Shown one piece after another: positions 36,461 to 47,350 of a DNA stretch of 64,000 nt. The notes below the pieces were generated by a model. It was not told where the DNA came from and ran no database searches. It saw only the letters and a program-made list of their open reading frames with translations. The DNA is taken from the NCBI GenBank assembly GCA_020205615.1, contig JAINUW010000657.1:112624-176623 (forward strand), written 5' to 3'. Position numbers and translations under genes: made by a program. Origin of the DNA: Panax quinquefolius (Eukaryota > Streptophyta > Magnoliopsida > Apiales > Araliaceae). Within the stretch, counting starts at the first letter, position 1, and each line of letters begins with the position of its first letter.

Positions 36461-37808
36461 AAAATGAAAGAACTAATACCCCTTACTATAATAATAATAT
36501 CTCTTACCTTTGAAGAAGACTGAATACTGGAGTAGTGAAGTAGCAGACTTCTTTTCTTCTTCCTCTCTATAACTTCTCTACAATAATTGCTCTTGTGAGA
36601 CTTAGTGAATTGGTGAAAAATAATGAAGGAATAAGCTTCTATTTATTGGAAAATATAGTTTCCATAATTGTACATTTTGGGGCTCGAAATATTATAGTAT
36701 AATACCTTCCTCTTTTTCTTCATTTTTAATTTAGTCCTGCAAGTATTATAAAACTTGCACCACCTCCCCTAATAGTAAATCATGTGAATCAATAGTAAAT
36801 CATGTGACTTAATAGTTCTAGACATGTAAAAATACGAATTGCAGTATAGTACTTTCATCTATACCTCCATTTTTAACTTAGTCATGCAAGTATTATCAAT
36901 CTTGCACCAACTCCCCTAATAGTAAATGAATGTGAATCAATACTGCACACATGTGAACAAATAGTTATAATCATGTGAATCAATAGCAATTAATTGCTCA
37001 TTTATCTGGTTAAATACCCGACTGGTCAATATAACCTCCAAACATCAATTATTATCGAAATAAATGTCAATTTTCACTAACACTAATAATTCCAACACAA
37101 TGGAACTATCAATTTCATCTTTAATCAACACGAACTTATTCATCATTAATATTATAATTCACAATATTTAACAACTAGGTCGTTCCCAGGAAAGAGGGGG
37201 ATTTCCGATAAGGATTTCTCCTTATTGGCGCGCAATTAGGTGACAAAACCTCTCCTGGACAAAACTTCTAGACAATGTCAATATTGCAAATAATAATATG
37301 AATAACTTTTCCGTCTCAATTATTGATTTAATAATATAACATATTATACAGATGATACTGTGACAATAATTGAATCAATAATATGAGAGATATGATGCAA
37401 CAATTACTATAGCAATAATTGAGTATAACTGAGTGACTTCTTACGTAAGCATCAATAAGTAATACCGTGTGCTACTATGCAACCACGTGTATTACTGTAC
37501 TTTTACTAACGGGTAGTTCAATAGTTTTAATGGTAATATTTTCGCCGTTATTTTTTTAAATAAATAATTCTGTCGTTTTCTTACTACGACAATATTTCTA
37601 TTGTGGGGTCCACCAATGATTGTGCCGTCGTAAGGATATTCCCCGACAAAAAGAATATTCCCCGACCAAACGAATAACAAATTGCTTACTTTGTAAAATT
37701 TTCAAATATCACCCTTAACTCTAACTCTTTCTCAATTTAACCATTTACTAAATAAAATAATAATAAGAAAATTGAATACTTTCATTTCATAAAACTCGGG
37801 GTCTCACA

Positions 37809-38595
37809 AGTTGTCTGACAGTGATGCAAGCCAAGAAGTTATTGAGACAAGGATGTGTAGGATACTTAGCCTACATCTTCGATACACAGAAGAAGAGTGC
37901 GAAGTTGGAAGAGATACCGATCATAAGAGATTTTACAGACGTATTTACAGATGATTTGCCGGGTCTTCCGCCGAATCGAGAAATCGAGTTTGTGATTGAC
38001 TTACTACCAGGAACGACCCCGATATCTAAGGCACCATACAGAATGGCCCCGATAGAGATGAAGGATTTGATGGTGCAATTGCAAGAATTACTCGACAAGA
38101 AGTATATTCAGTCGAGTGTTTCGCCATGGGGAGCACCGGTGTTGTTTATTAAGAAGAAAGATGGATCGATGCGGCTCTACATTGACTACCGAGAATTGAA
38201 TAAGGTCACGATTAAAAATAAGTATCCATTACCTAGAATCGATGATCTGTTCGATCAGTTGAAGGGAACGAGATATTTCTCGAAGATAGACTTGAGAAGT
38301 GGTTATCATCAGTTGAAGGTGAGGCCGGAGGATGTACCAAAAATAGCGTTCAGAACTCGGTATGGTCATTACGAGTTTCTGGTTATGTCTTTTGGTTTAA
38401 CTAATGCACCTGCAGCATTCATGGATTTGATGAACAAGGTGTTTAAACCATTCTTGGACAAATTTGTGGTGGTGTTTATTGATGATATATTGGTATATTC
38501 CAAAACCAAGGAGGAGCATGTGGAACATTTGAGATTGACGTTGGAGATGTTGAGAAAAAAGAAGTTGTATGCTAAGTTCTCAAAATGTGAATTTG
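37809..38595 (+). pseudogene. Tekay-like reverse transcriptase
   Basis: Pol resumes after the AGTTG duplication. The frame 37821-38651 gives a well-preserved gypsy [22 protein letters not shown] linker, [77 protein letters not shown] and the catalytic FIDDILVYS (YxDD box in the FIDD form). The conserved CEFW region near 38590 contains a one-base shift, after which the frame ends at 38651 and homology moves to the frame of 38597. The palm itself is uninterrupted over about 255 codons. Confidence 0.93.
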
Positions 38596-38596
38596 G

Positions 38597-39369
38597 TTGG
38601 AATGTGTACAGTTTCTCGGACACGTTATTGATAAGGATGGAATTTTGGTAGATTCATCAAAGGTTGAAGCTGTAATAAACTGGGATCAGCCGAAGACACC
38701 GTTAGAAGTAAGGAGTTTCTTAGGATTGGCAGGTTACTACAGGCGTTTTATTCAAGACTTTTTCAAGATCGTGACTTCGTTGACAAATTTAAGTAGGAAG
38801 GCGGTTAAGTTTAATTGAATAGAGAAGTGTGAGGAAATTTTTCGAGAGTTAAAGAAGAGGTTGAGTTCAGCCCCTGTGTTGTCATTTCTTGATGATACAG
38901 GAAATTTTGTGGTATATAGTGACACATCGCATAAAGGACTAGGCTGTGTGCTTATGCAGAACGACAGAGTTATTGCGTATGCATCACGTCAGTTGAAAGA
39001 TTACGAGAAGGGGTATCCGACTCATGACTTAGAGTTAGCGTGAGTGGTATTTGCCACAAAATTTGGAGACATTATCTTTATGGAGAGAGGTGTGAGATAT
39101 ACACCGACCATAAAAGTCTAAAGTATATCTTTACACAAAAAGATTTGAACATGCGACAAAGAAGATGGTTGGAGCTGATAAAAGATTATGATTGCGAGAT
39201 TTTCTATCATCCCGGAAAAACGAATGTTGTTGCTGATGCATTAAGTAGGAAGGGACGGGAGAAGTTAATGATGTTAACTGATCAAGAGAAGCTAGTGTCA
39301 GAAATGGCTAAGATGGAGTTGGAAATTAAATGTCCGATAGAATCCGATGAAAAGTTATTCCAGATGTGA
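38597..39369 (+). pseudogene. Tekay-like RT connection and RNase H
   Basis: [26 protein letters not shown], then [20 protein letters not shown] begin RNase [20 protein letters not shown] and [13 protein letters not shown] follow, with [14 protein letters not shown] at the end. A TGA at 38816 (expected Trp), a TGA at 39041 and a frame change near 39055-39062 in an A run interrupt it. Catalytic acidic residues of RNase H (D in VYSDTS, E in DLEL, D in YTDHKS) are visible. Confidence 0.9.
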
Positions 39370-40440
39370 AATAGTTCAATGTTGGTGGATAAAGTGAAAA
39401 ATGCATAACTTCAGGATGGAGATCGCGAAAAGATAAAACAGAGGATATCTGAAGGTGAGGAAAGAAAATTCAAAATTGATTCGGAAGGGTTGCTTCGGTT
39501 CGAAGGCAGAATTTGGGTTCCACAAGTACCAGAAGTTAAGGAAGAAATTCTGAACGAAGCTCATAATTCAAGATATTCGATTCACCCTGGGAGTACAAAG
39601 ATGTACCAAGATCTAAGACATCATTTTTGGTGGTCGAGTATAAAGAGGGATGTGGCTGAGTGTGTGGCGAAATGCTTAACGTGTCAGAAAGTCTAAGCTG
39701 AACATCAAAGGCCAAGCGGATTGTTACAACCGTTGGAGATACCAAAATGGAAATGGGAGCATATCACAATGGATTTTGTGGTAGGTCTTCCAATGACCCA
39801 ACAAGGTTACGATGCCATTTGGGTGATTGTTGATCGACTGATGAAGTCGGCACACTTTTTGCCAATCAAGATTTGATTTACCCTAGATCGGTTAGCAAAA
39901 CTGTACGTGAAGCAAATTGTTTCAAGGCACGGTGTACCTGTGTCCATTGTATCAGACAGAGATCCACGTTTCACATCTAATTTTTAGAAGCGGTTACAAG
40001 AATGTTTGGGAACACAGCTGAGAATGAGAACAACGTACCATCCTCAAACCGACGGACAAAGTGAGAGAACCATCTAAACACTAGAGGACATGCTCAGAGC
40101 ATGTATCATGGATTTCAAGGGAAATTGGGATGACCATCTACCATTGGTAGAATTTGCTTATAATAATAGTTATCACATGAGTATTGGCATGCCGCCTTAC
40201 GAAGCGTTATACGGCAGGAAATGTAGAACTCCATTATGTTGGGACGAGGTAGGTGAATGTCAGCTATTGGGTCCAGAATTGGTACAACAGACTGCCAAGA
40301 TCATCAAAGTGATTCGAGCGAGATTAATAGCTGCACAAGATAGAGAGAAGAAATATGCCAATCAGCATCGACAAAATCGAGAATTCGATGTCGGTAGTTA
40401 TGTTTTCTTGAAAGTGTCTCCCTGGAAGGGAAAAAATTGA
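39370..40440 (+). pseudogene. Tekay-like integrase
   Basis: The HHCC zinc finger region reads SIHPGSTKMYQDLRHHFWW then CVAKCLTCQKV (39580-39693). The DDE core has D in [11 protein letters not shown] (about 39765), D in [10 protein letters not shown] (about 39953) and E in TDGQSERTI (about 40060). It ends with FAYNNSYH, PYEALYGRKCRTP and FLKVSPWKG. Stops at about 39367, 39406, 39694, 39875, 39986, 40076 and 40438 each look like a one-step change from CAA, CGA, TGG or AAA codons. All pieces remain in one frame from 39063 on. Confidence 0.9.
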
Positions 40441-40458
40441 TTTGGCAAGAAGGGGAAA

Positions 40459-40809
40459 TTGAGCCCTAGATTTATAGGACCTTTTGAAGTGCTTCGTCGA
40501 GTTGGCGAAGTGGCATACGAGATAGCTTTACCTCCGGAGTTTGAGCATATTTATAATGTTTTCCATGTATCGGTATTGAGGCCATATAGGCCTGATTATA
40601 AATATGTTATAGAATATGAGCCCTTACAGTTTGAGAAAGATTTATCATATGAAGAAGTCCCTGTTCAAATTGTTGACATAAAAGAACAAGTAATGAGGAA
40701 TAAGGTGATACCTTCTGTTAAGGTAATCTGGAGAAACCACAATGCTGAGGAAGCTACGTGGGAACTTGAAAGCGTTATGATGAAGAATTATCCTCAGTTG
40801 TTTGCTTGA
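40459..40809 (+). pseudogene. Integrase C-terminus and chromodomain
   Basis: KLSPRFIGPFEVLRRVGEVA and NVFHVSVLRPYRPD are the conserved integrase tail. From about 40650 the reading VPVQIVDIKEQ, VIPSVKVIWRNH and EATWELESVM is a chromodomain, the mark of chromoviruses, which is thought to guide integration to heterochromatin. The frame stops normally after PQLFA, only 12 bp past the chromodomain. This module is itself intact; it is separated from the integrase by a stop at 40438. Confidence 0.92.
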
Positions 40810-40820
40810 TTTTGTATCGC

Positions 40821-40940
40821 GATTCTGGGGACAGAATCTTGTTAAGGAGGGAAGAATGTAATGAATAAATTTTTTTAAAATTTTTTTTGGAGTTGTGATT
40901 CTGGGGATAGAATCCTTTTAAGGAGGGAAAGATGTAATGA
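40821..40940 (+). other. Duplicated PPT/LTR-start region
   Basis: Two copies 76 bp apart: 40821-40864 and 40897-40940. Each has GATTCTGGGGA(C/T)AGAATC, which can form a small hairpin, then AAGGAGGGAAGA or AAGGAGGGAAAGA, then TGTAATGA. Only the second is followed by the true LTR (TGTAATGATCGAG at 40933). Confidence 0.8.
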
Positions 40941-43560
40941 TCGAGAAATTTGTAATTTAATTTAAATATTTATTGAATTAAATAAATATTTTAAATAATT
41001 TATTTATTGAAGAAAATAAATAATTGATGAATTGTGGTGTAAATTGATTAATGTTAATTAATTGTTGAGTAATGATAATTTTATCTAAAGGAATTTTATT
41101 TGAAGGATTTAATTTAAGAAAATAATTAAATAAAATCAATTGCTTAATATTTAAGAAGATAATTAAATTAAGTGAATTGTTTAATATTAAATGAATAAAT
41201 TAAATAAAATAATGTTTCTAATTTATTAATTAAAATTAGATATATATTTATTTATAATTATAATAAGATTATAATTATTATAATTATAAACTATAAACTA
41301 TTAAAATGGTTACATGTGTGATGAGTAGTAACTATATGATATAAATATTATTTAAATAATTTATTTGGGGGAAAAAGGTGGTAACCAAACAAGGCCTTGT
41401 GGCCTTTGGCTTATTCAACTGACGCAAACACCTTTTATTTTTTTAACGGAAGGGAACGTGGTAGTGGATAGCTTATATTTTGTCCTACACGTCTACTTTT
41501 CTAAGGCTTAGCTAGATATCACAGAGTGTTGAGAGAGAGCTTGGAAGAAGAGAACACAAAGATTTTAGAGAAGGAAGATTACAGTGGTTTTGAGAGAGAA
41601 TCACCATTTCTTGCTAGCATACAACTAGGGTTTGCTAAATCAAGGTATATTCTACTTCTAAGGTTTATGTTTGAGTTTTCATGTTCATTCTCTGTAAATT
41701 GCTAAGTCATGTTGTGTTGAAATTTACATGTATATATGGTTTATAAACTGATAATCATCATATATGGTGGATACTTGGGTGTCAAATTTGTTAAAATTGG
41801 GTTGTAGGAAGGAAAAATAATTAACAGTGTTCATATTTGAAAAATGGCTTTAGAAAGTACCAAATTTCATGCCTTATATGTGTTGTAATCTATAATTTGT
41901 TATTGGATTGTGATAATATGTTAAGAAATGAAAGTGGCATAGTTTGAATCGTGTCAAATGATTAAGAAACGAATTCGTGCTGATCGAATTCGTTAAAAAT
42001 ATAAAAAATGAGGAAATTTTGGAAAAATATAGTTTTGATTCTTCAAAATGATGTTTATGTAATGTTTTGGTATATGGAATGGTGTATAGCATGCTTAACT
42101 AGGATATTCCAAAGTTTTAGATGTTGAATTTGGGAGAAATTCTGTAGAATTAGGATTTTTGGCCTATAATGTGAGTATTAGTTCGCAATTCGTAAAAAAG
42201 CTGAACCGAGGCATCGCGTGGCGTACTGTTCTCAAGCGCTACAGTTGTTGTCGGCTGGCTACGTTATGCAATATATATGGCCGTATGCACAATGTTACAT
42301 TCTTGTCTTGTATGCTACCTATTATTATTATTATTAGGCGCATATTATAGTAGCTAGTATCATGTCACGGTGAAGTCTCGCTTAATTGCGTGTCATGCGA
42401 ATGCGGACTTGGGTTAGTTTAATATGCATGTTAAGGATATTAAAACATAAAGTGGACTACTGATAGCAGATTGTAAGGTGTTGTAATGCGTAGTGTAAAA
42501 GAGTTTTAGGTGATTCTTAATTGAGTTATATAAAAGTGATGTTTTCAAAAGTTAGAAATGAACGAGTAAGTTATGATGGCTCGTAATGCGATGTCAGATT
42601 CGTTAATTATGTTAACCTAAATGGTTAGGTGCTAGGTTAGGGTTATGACCTAAATGATGGTTTAATACCCATAGTGTTAATATTCACACAACTAATTGTT
42701 GTTGCAATTGTAATGATATGTGTAGGGTAATTGGAGATTATTTTACACTTGTGTAGCTTACAAACAAGGCAAGTTCCTAAAGCTTAACTCTTTACATTGA
42801 GAAAGCTTTCTAACTTCATTCTTTTCATATTGAATGCATGTTCCCATTCCTAAATTATTATTGTACAAGTTCCTAAAATTCTTGTAAGGTTGAGCAAGCC
42901 TAGTTTATCTTGAGTATGTTTGTGCAAGCTCTTGTAACCTAATTCGTTACATCGAGCAAGCTTTACTTTCCTGATTATCATCCGAAGCATATATTGTTCT
43001 AATACATTGATTCATAGAAGATTGTTCTAAACTCCTTTGAATATAGCACTTTGCATGTAAATTATGTTATTTAGTTATATATATTGTTGATATCCGATCT
43101 TTGACTTTAATAGCCTTGTTCAGTTATACATTCTCGTATTAAACCTTTATTGATGGAATTTGAATAGTGTTCTAAAATTCTAGAGACGATAAGCTAGTTC
43201 CAAACTAAACTTTCTTTAGTGCAGAAATTCTAAATTCAAACTGAGACGAACAACCCTAATATAGGGGATTTTTGTACGTGTAACGTTTAGATGTTTGTGC
43301 ACAATACATGGTACAAAGGGCTGATCCCCCTAAGTACGCTAAGAAGGGTCTGTACAGTCTAATGACTGTTAAGGTTAAGGTAATAATACCTATATACCGG
43401 AGACATAGTTCGTGGTCTTAAGACCCTAAGACATTGATTTCGAACTTGTTTTCTAATCTTAATTCACAGAACAAGTTCATTATTGCTAACATTCGTTGTT
43501 TATTCTCATGTTGTTATTAATACTTCCTATATCAGTGAGCAATTATTTGCTCACTCTTGC
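40933..43560 (+). repeat. Tekay-like 3' LTR, truncated
   Basis: Aligns with 16719-19350 of the 5' LTR. It ends after TTTGCTCACTCTTG, where the 5' LTR goes on for about 345 bp to GTGTCACA. The missing end means no target duplication can be seen for this element. Confidence 0.9.
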
Positions 43561-43861
43561 AAACCACGGACCGAAGTCCGGGTAAACACACTCACACGAC
43601 TCTTAACGTGTACAACAATGTGTGCTAATATGAGAAGAAGGCTTTATAAAATATGAGAAGGCTTACAGTGGGCTGCCAAAGTAGACTTCTATGACTTTAA
43701 ATGGATAAACACTCAACTCCCGCCGGATAAAAGATAGCTATATGTGAGATAACTAGTGTTTAGAAGTGAGAAAATACTCAAAAGATGTGTATCTGAGCTA
43801 AATGGGCAGGGCTTCTCGCTTTTTCCTCCCTCTTCTCCTCAAATGGGTGAATTCTAAAGGC

Positions 43862-43875
43862 TTGTATATATAGCG
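43862..43875 (-). promoter_or_regulatory. Possible LTR TATA box of Tat-like element
   Basis: GCTATATATACAAG on the minus strand, in a region read as LTR. Weak support: the element's LTR limits are not seen. Confidence 0.35.
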
Positions 43876-44279
43876 GATGGCATAGTATACTGCTGATACA
43901 TTGCATGATTCTCCCCTACGGTCGTCGTGGTGCATCCAAGCCTCGCGGGTCCCCGTCGCCAGAAAGACGTCGTGCGTGATCGATAGTAATTGTAATGTCC
44001 TTTCGAACTTGCAGAACTTCAATCCGAGCATCCGAACGAGGTATATCGACCTTCTTCAGCCGCTTGTGTAGAGAGTTATGCAATGACATGGATTAAAGGT
44101 TAGACGAAGTCGGGAAGAGGGGTCTATGCCCATGGTCTTCAAGCATCAAATTCTATCCAAATCATCGCCACGCAGCGTAATAGTCACTCGGGATTGTCAA
44201 TCCTCGGCTCTTGTGGGACATTGTTGGATGTATGTATGTATGAAGTGTTGAGACGACGTGCCATTGTCGAAGGAACAAG

Positions 44280-44900
44280 ATGACGTTTGACTCCTCACCG
44301 GGGTTATCGCCGGTTTAAGTGAAAAGTAGACGTTGCTAAGGGTTACAGCTGAGATTGGACTACTTGTTGATATGGCGTGATATCATCTTGTTGATATGGT
44401 AAGATGACTTTGTGACTCCTCATCGGGTTTATCGCCGGTTTAAGCGGAAAGCAGACGTTGCTCAGGATATGTATAACATATTCCCTCATTCTGTCGGAGT
44501 TACTGCCAACAGTTTGTTGTTATCAGGGTTGCCTGATCTTCGCAGATGTGTGTATCATCGGATAAATCCATGTTGGATGCATTGTCAAGGCTGCTTGACC
44601 TTCATTGATGTATGTGTCAATGGTAGCATTGCGTTATAGCCCCCGCCGGGGAAGGTTACTTCGATGGGTTTACTTGCCATCGGCTGACATGATGTCACTG
44701 CTGCTTGACCTTCATTGATATGTATATCAATGGTTGCATTGCATTTTAACCCCTGCCAGGGATACGTAGATGCTTGAAAGATGTGCGTTGTAACCCTTGT
44801 CGGGGATACGTAGATGCTTGATAACTTCGGCGTTGTAAATTTTGCATGGGGAGGTTTGATAATTTGTGGTTTTGCAGAATAACCCTGCCGGGGATACATC
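44280..44900. repeat. Dispersed direct repeats in Tat-like LTR/UTR
   Basis: Two copies about 120 bp apart (near 44287 and 44408) share TTATCGCCGGTTTAAG and AGACGTTGCT. Two others about 110 bp apart (near 44591 and 44702) share GCTTGACCTTCATTGAT. GGGGATACGTAGATGCTTGA also recurs near 44760-44820. Confidence 0.6.
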
Positions 44901-44960
44901 GGGGTTACTCGACACTCATTGATGAGATCGGACCTTTGGGGTATTGCGAGAGCATGATCT

Positions 44961-45185
44961 GTGAAAGCTGAGCTCATTGGTATAGTATACCCTGCATTCA
45001 GGCGAATACCTTTGAGACGACGGGAGTTTAACTCTGACCGACGAGAAACTAGGATTTTAGGCTATTTCGCTCAATCGCTCACCCTACAGCTTTATTACTC
45101 ATGCTCCGGGCATGGATTATCTCCCTCTGGATGGATTGAGGGGCATGATTACTTACCACCCACTAGTCGTGATGTGTCAGTTTGA
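44961..45185 (+). other. Possible upstream exon of the antisense ORF
   Basis: An open frame of 74 codons (RRREFNSDRRETRILGYF) on the same strand as, and 34 bp before, the 45220 ORF. It may be an earlier exon or part of the same protein. No domain recognised. Confidence 0.35.
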
Positions 45186-45219
45186 CCTGTTCCAGGATTT
45201 TCATCCGTATTAGGGGGCA

Positions 45220-45912
45220 GTGAGTCAGCGCTTCGCGTCACACCGTTTATCAGCGGAGGACAGATCCAGGTTGTATGCCTGTTGGGATCAACGAGAGTTG
45301 GTTGAGTTTTCTGTCAGTTATCTAGGTTGTTCTGCAGAGTATTCCGCATGGATGGAGACAGAGACTGCATCGGCTGCGGCAGTATCCACAGTGCAGGAGA
45401 TTGATTCTGATGATGAAGAGCCTATAGAGGATGCTATTATTCCCACCGATGATTTGACTGCTGGGCTGCCAGCATTTATGATGGATTCTCCCACCCTAAG
45501 TGCCACTGTTACGCAATATTCGGCACAGCATTTGGAGCAGAGCTTACATCTGATGACCTATGAGAGAGATCAGGCTAGGGCCGCGGTGTTGATAGCTCTT
45601 GATGAGAGAGATACCGCTCTGTTAGAGAGGGATGAGGCTAGATCAGCCAGGGATGTATTGATAGTGGAGCGGGATGCCGCCTTATCTGCTAGGGATGTGG
45701 CCATTGCTGAATGACACTTGATGAGATCCCGGATGATGATCGGTCTTGCCGACATGAGTGCTTACATTGATGAGCACTATGCAACCATGCAGTTAGCCTC
45801 TGATCTGCTAGCTCGTGTAGATACCCTTGGGCAGGAGCTTGCAGTGCTTCCTCCGTCGTCAGAGAGGGATGCTATGTTAGATCTGATAGTCCGCATACAC
45901 ACAGATCTGTAG
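45220..45912 (+). pseudogene. Antisense ORF (aORF) of Tat-like element, coiled coil
   Basis: 230 codons in one frame with a single TGA at 45712-45714 (expected Arg, CGA to TGA). Opens MSQRFASHRLSAEDRSRLY. The centre has an acidic patch (EIDSDDEEPIEDAI) and then heptad-like repeats rich in ARD and ERD triplets (TALLERDEARSARDVLIVER, about residues 130-162), strongly suggesting a coiled coil. It is codon-rich in GC compared with neighbours. No host-gene family is recognised. It is read opposite to the element's pol. Confidence 0.55.
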
Positions 45913-46246
45913 ATAGCTTTGTATTTTCCTGCACAGACTAGCTTAGCCATTTTTCCATGTACAACACAGATGTATATATCAAACAGTATTATATATGGCA
46001 GGGAAATATATTTTGATTCACTTCCCTTTTAGTTATGCCTCGATACTTGCTTGATGTTTGCCTGTTTCTCCAGGGCCTTGTGATCTTGATGCATTCTTAA
46101 CTTATCCTTGATAGATGGACATTGAGACGTCGCAAGATCTCTCAGAACGATCATAGATTTCTATAAATCCCTACCATCTTTGGTGTCTTGGGACCGGTAT
46201 CTGTATGGAAAAGTGGAGAGGAGGGTGGTTTCTTCCCCTCTGAGAT

Positions 46247-46410
46247 TGACCGCACCATAGATGGTCGCCAGTACTTCTATTTGTGAGAAGCCTAGTTAAT
46301 TCCATCTCTTATGGGTTGGTATTGCTCTTTGAGGCACGATCGCAGCTTAGATGGTCACCAAATCTTCTATTTGTGAGAAGAGGTTGGGTAATTCCATCCC
46401 TTTGATCTGA
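46247..46410. repeat. Direct repeat of about 100 bp spacing in Tat-like UTR
   Basis: AGATGGTC(G/A)CCA...CTTCTATTTGTGAGAAG...TAATTCCATC occurs near 46260-46305 and 46350-46400. Confidence 0.6.
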
Positions 46411-46789
46411 AACCGATGAAATGTGACGAATTGAAGGTTGATCCCGATACCGTGTGACAAGTATGTTGTTCTGGTAGGGGTTAGACTTCACCATGAATGG
46501 CTGCCTACGTACTCCTATTGAAGAGGAGATCAAGTCTGCGTAGTTCGAACCTAGTGTAGGAGGTTCAATTTGAATGCGGAAGGCTGACGGGTGTAGAAGT
46601 ATTTTTGTTGTTTTTGTTGTTTTGTAGAGAAAGGGTAGAAATGTTTTTGTTATTTTTCTTTATTGCGACCGGGCCATATAGAATATGGTTGCCTATGTAC
46701 CCCCAGGTATCACGGAGATCAGGTCGACGAAGTTCTCCCCTCAGGACGAATTGAAGGCGAAGATAAGCGTGAATCCCATGTGCAGGCTA

Positions 46790-46985
46790 TACTGCAGGGA
46801 GAAGAAAGTTTGATCCCATAATGGAAACAAACTGAAAGTGTGTAAAAAGTTTGATCCCGTCCTCAGGAAAAACTGCAAGCGTAGAAAAGTTTAATCCCGT
46901 CTTCAGGATAAACTGCAGGTGTGAAAGGTTCAATCCCGTCTTTAGGATAACTGAGATTGTATGAAAGGTTTGAAATAAAGTAAAA
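46790..46985 (-). repeat. Tandem repeat of about 45 bp in Tat-like 3' UTR
   Basis: Units share GTTTGATCCCGTC..AGGA.AAACTGCA..GTG; about five imperfect copies. GTTGCCTACGTAC-like segments flank it (46499, 46690), a kind of sequence common in plant gypsy untranslated regions. Confidence 0.6.
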
Positions 46986-47119
46986 ACCAGGCTGCTGGCT
47001 TGAAGTGTATGTTTCCCTGAGGGGCAGAAGAGTATGTAAAAGAGGAAAGGGTTCAAAACCGGAATGACTGGTGATTTGATGATCAAAACCAGGATATTTG
47101 TTTGATGGTAACTTCAGAC

Positions 47120-47310
47120 ATAGTACTGTTTCACGGTGTCCGAGTTGATGAGCTATGGAAATTCATCGTCATCAATTTCCTACAATCTGAGAGCACCTCC
47201 TGTCAATACTTCCTTGAGAACAAATGGGCCTTCCCAGTTAGGAGCAAATTTTCTCTTATAGATTGATCTTGGTTGTCAATGATCTTCTTTAAAACCAAGT
47301 TATGTTGTTC
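47120..47310 (-). pseudogene. Tat/Ogre-like pol C-terminus
   Basis: Minus-strand reading KFAPNWEGPFVLKEVLTGG, then a stop (expected Gln or similar), EIDDDEFP and LINSDTVKQYY. This resembles the extreme C-terminus of Tat/Ogre-type gypsy integrases (family knowledge). The rest of pol should lie beyond copia-2, to the right of the window. Confidence 0.6.
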
Positions 47311-47350
47311 GAATTACCGTAGTCAGACTTTTCTGTTGTAGGATCGTGCG

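Larger units (their letters stand above)
22479..37808 (-). mobile_element. LARD family copy B, inserted in Tekay-like protease
   Basis: A complete non-autonomous LTR element on the minus strand. In plus coordinates: 3' LTR 22479-26474, internal region 26475-26806, 5' LTR 26807-37808 (split by the CACTA element). AGTTG flanks both sides (22474-22478 and 37809-37813), a 5 bp target duplication. LTRs excluding CACTA are about 3996 and 3949 bp. No protein is encoded in the internal region. Ends and PPT resemble those of the Tekay-like host. Confidence 0.9.
26807..37808 (-). repeat. LARD-B 5' LTR, interrupted by CACTA element
   Basis: LTR parts 26807-27020 and 34071-37808 (about 3.95 kb without the insertion and duplicated AAC). 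Joining is clear by comparison with the uninterrupted LTR at 22690-22710. Contains a 130 bp repeat array at about 35925-36460 and the dyad array at about 34940-35610. Its TATA box is mutated. Confidence 0.88.
16719..43560 (+). mobile_element. Ty3/gypsy chromovirus, Tekay/Del-like, interrupted by LARD-B
   Basis: Order: 5' LTR, tRNA-Met PBS, extra coiled-coil ORF, gag, protease, [LARD-B insertion], RT, RNase H, integrase, chromodomain, PPT, 3' LTR. The chromodomain and the roughly 3 kb LTRs point to the Tekay (Del) group of plant chromoviruses. Without the insertion the element is about 11.5 kb. The 3' LTR lacks its last 345 bp or so, cut at the junction with a Tat-like fragment. LTRs look highly similar outside one patch, yet pol carries two frameshifts and about nine stops. 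Confidence 0.9.
43561..47350 (-). mobile_element. Ty3/gypsy Tat/Ogre-like 3' fragment
   Basis: On the minus strand the order is: pol C-terminus (47345-47100), repeat-rich untranslated region (about 46990-45920), an antisense ORF on the plus strand (45220-45912), then an LTR-like promoter region (about 44900-43561). Antisense ORFs between pol and 3' LTR are described for some plant Tat-lineage elements. Both ends are truncated: left at the Tekay-like LTR, right by the copia-2 insertion at 47351. Confidence 0.6.

Noticed and set aside
45220..45912. An independent host gene
   Set aside because: It sits, antisense, between a Tat-like pol end and an LTR-like region, the expected place of an element aORF, and has an in-frame stop.
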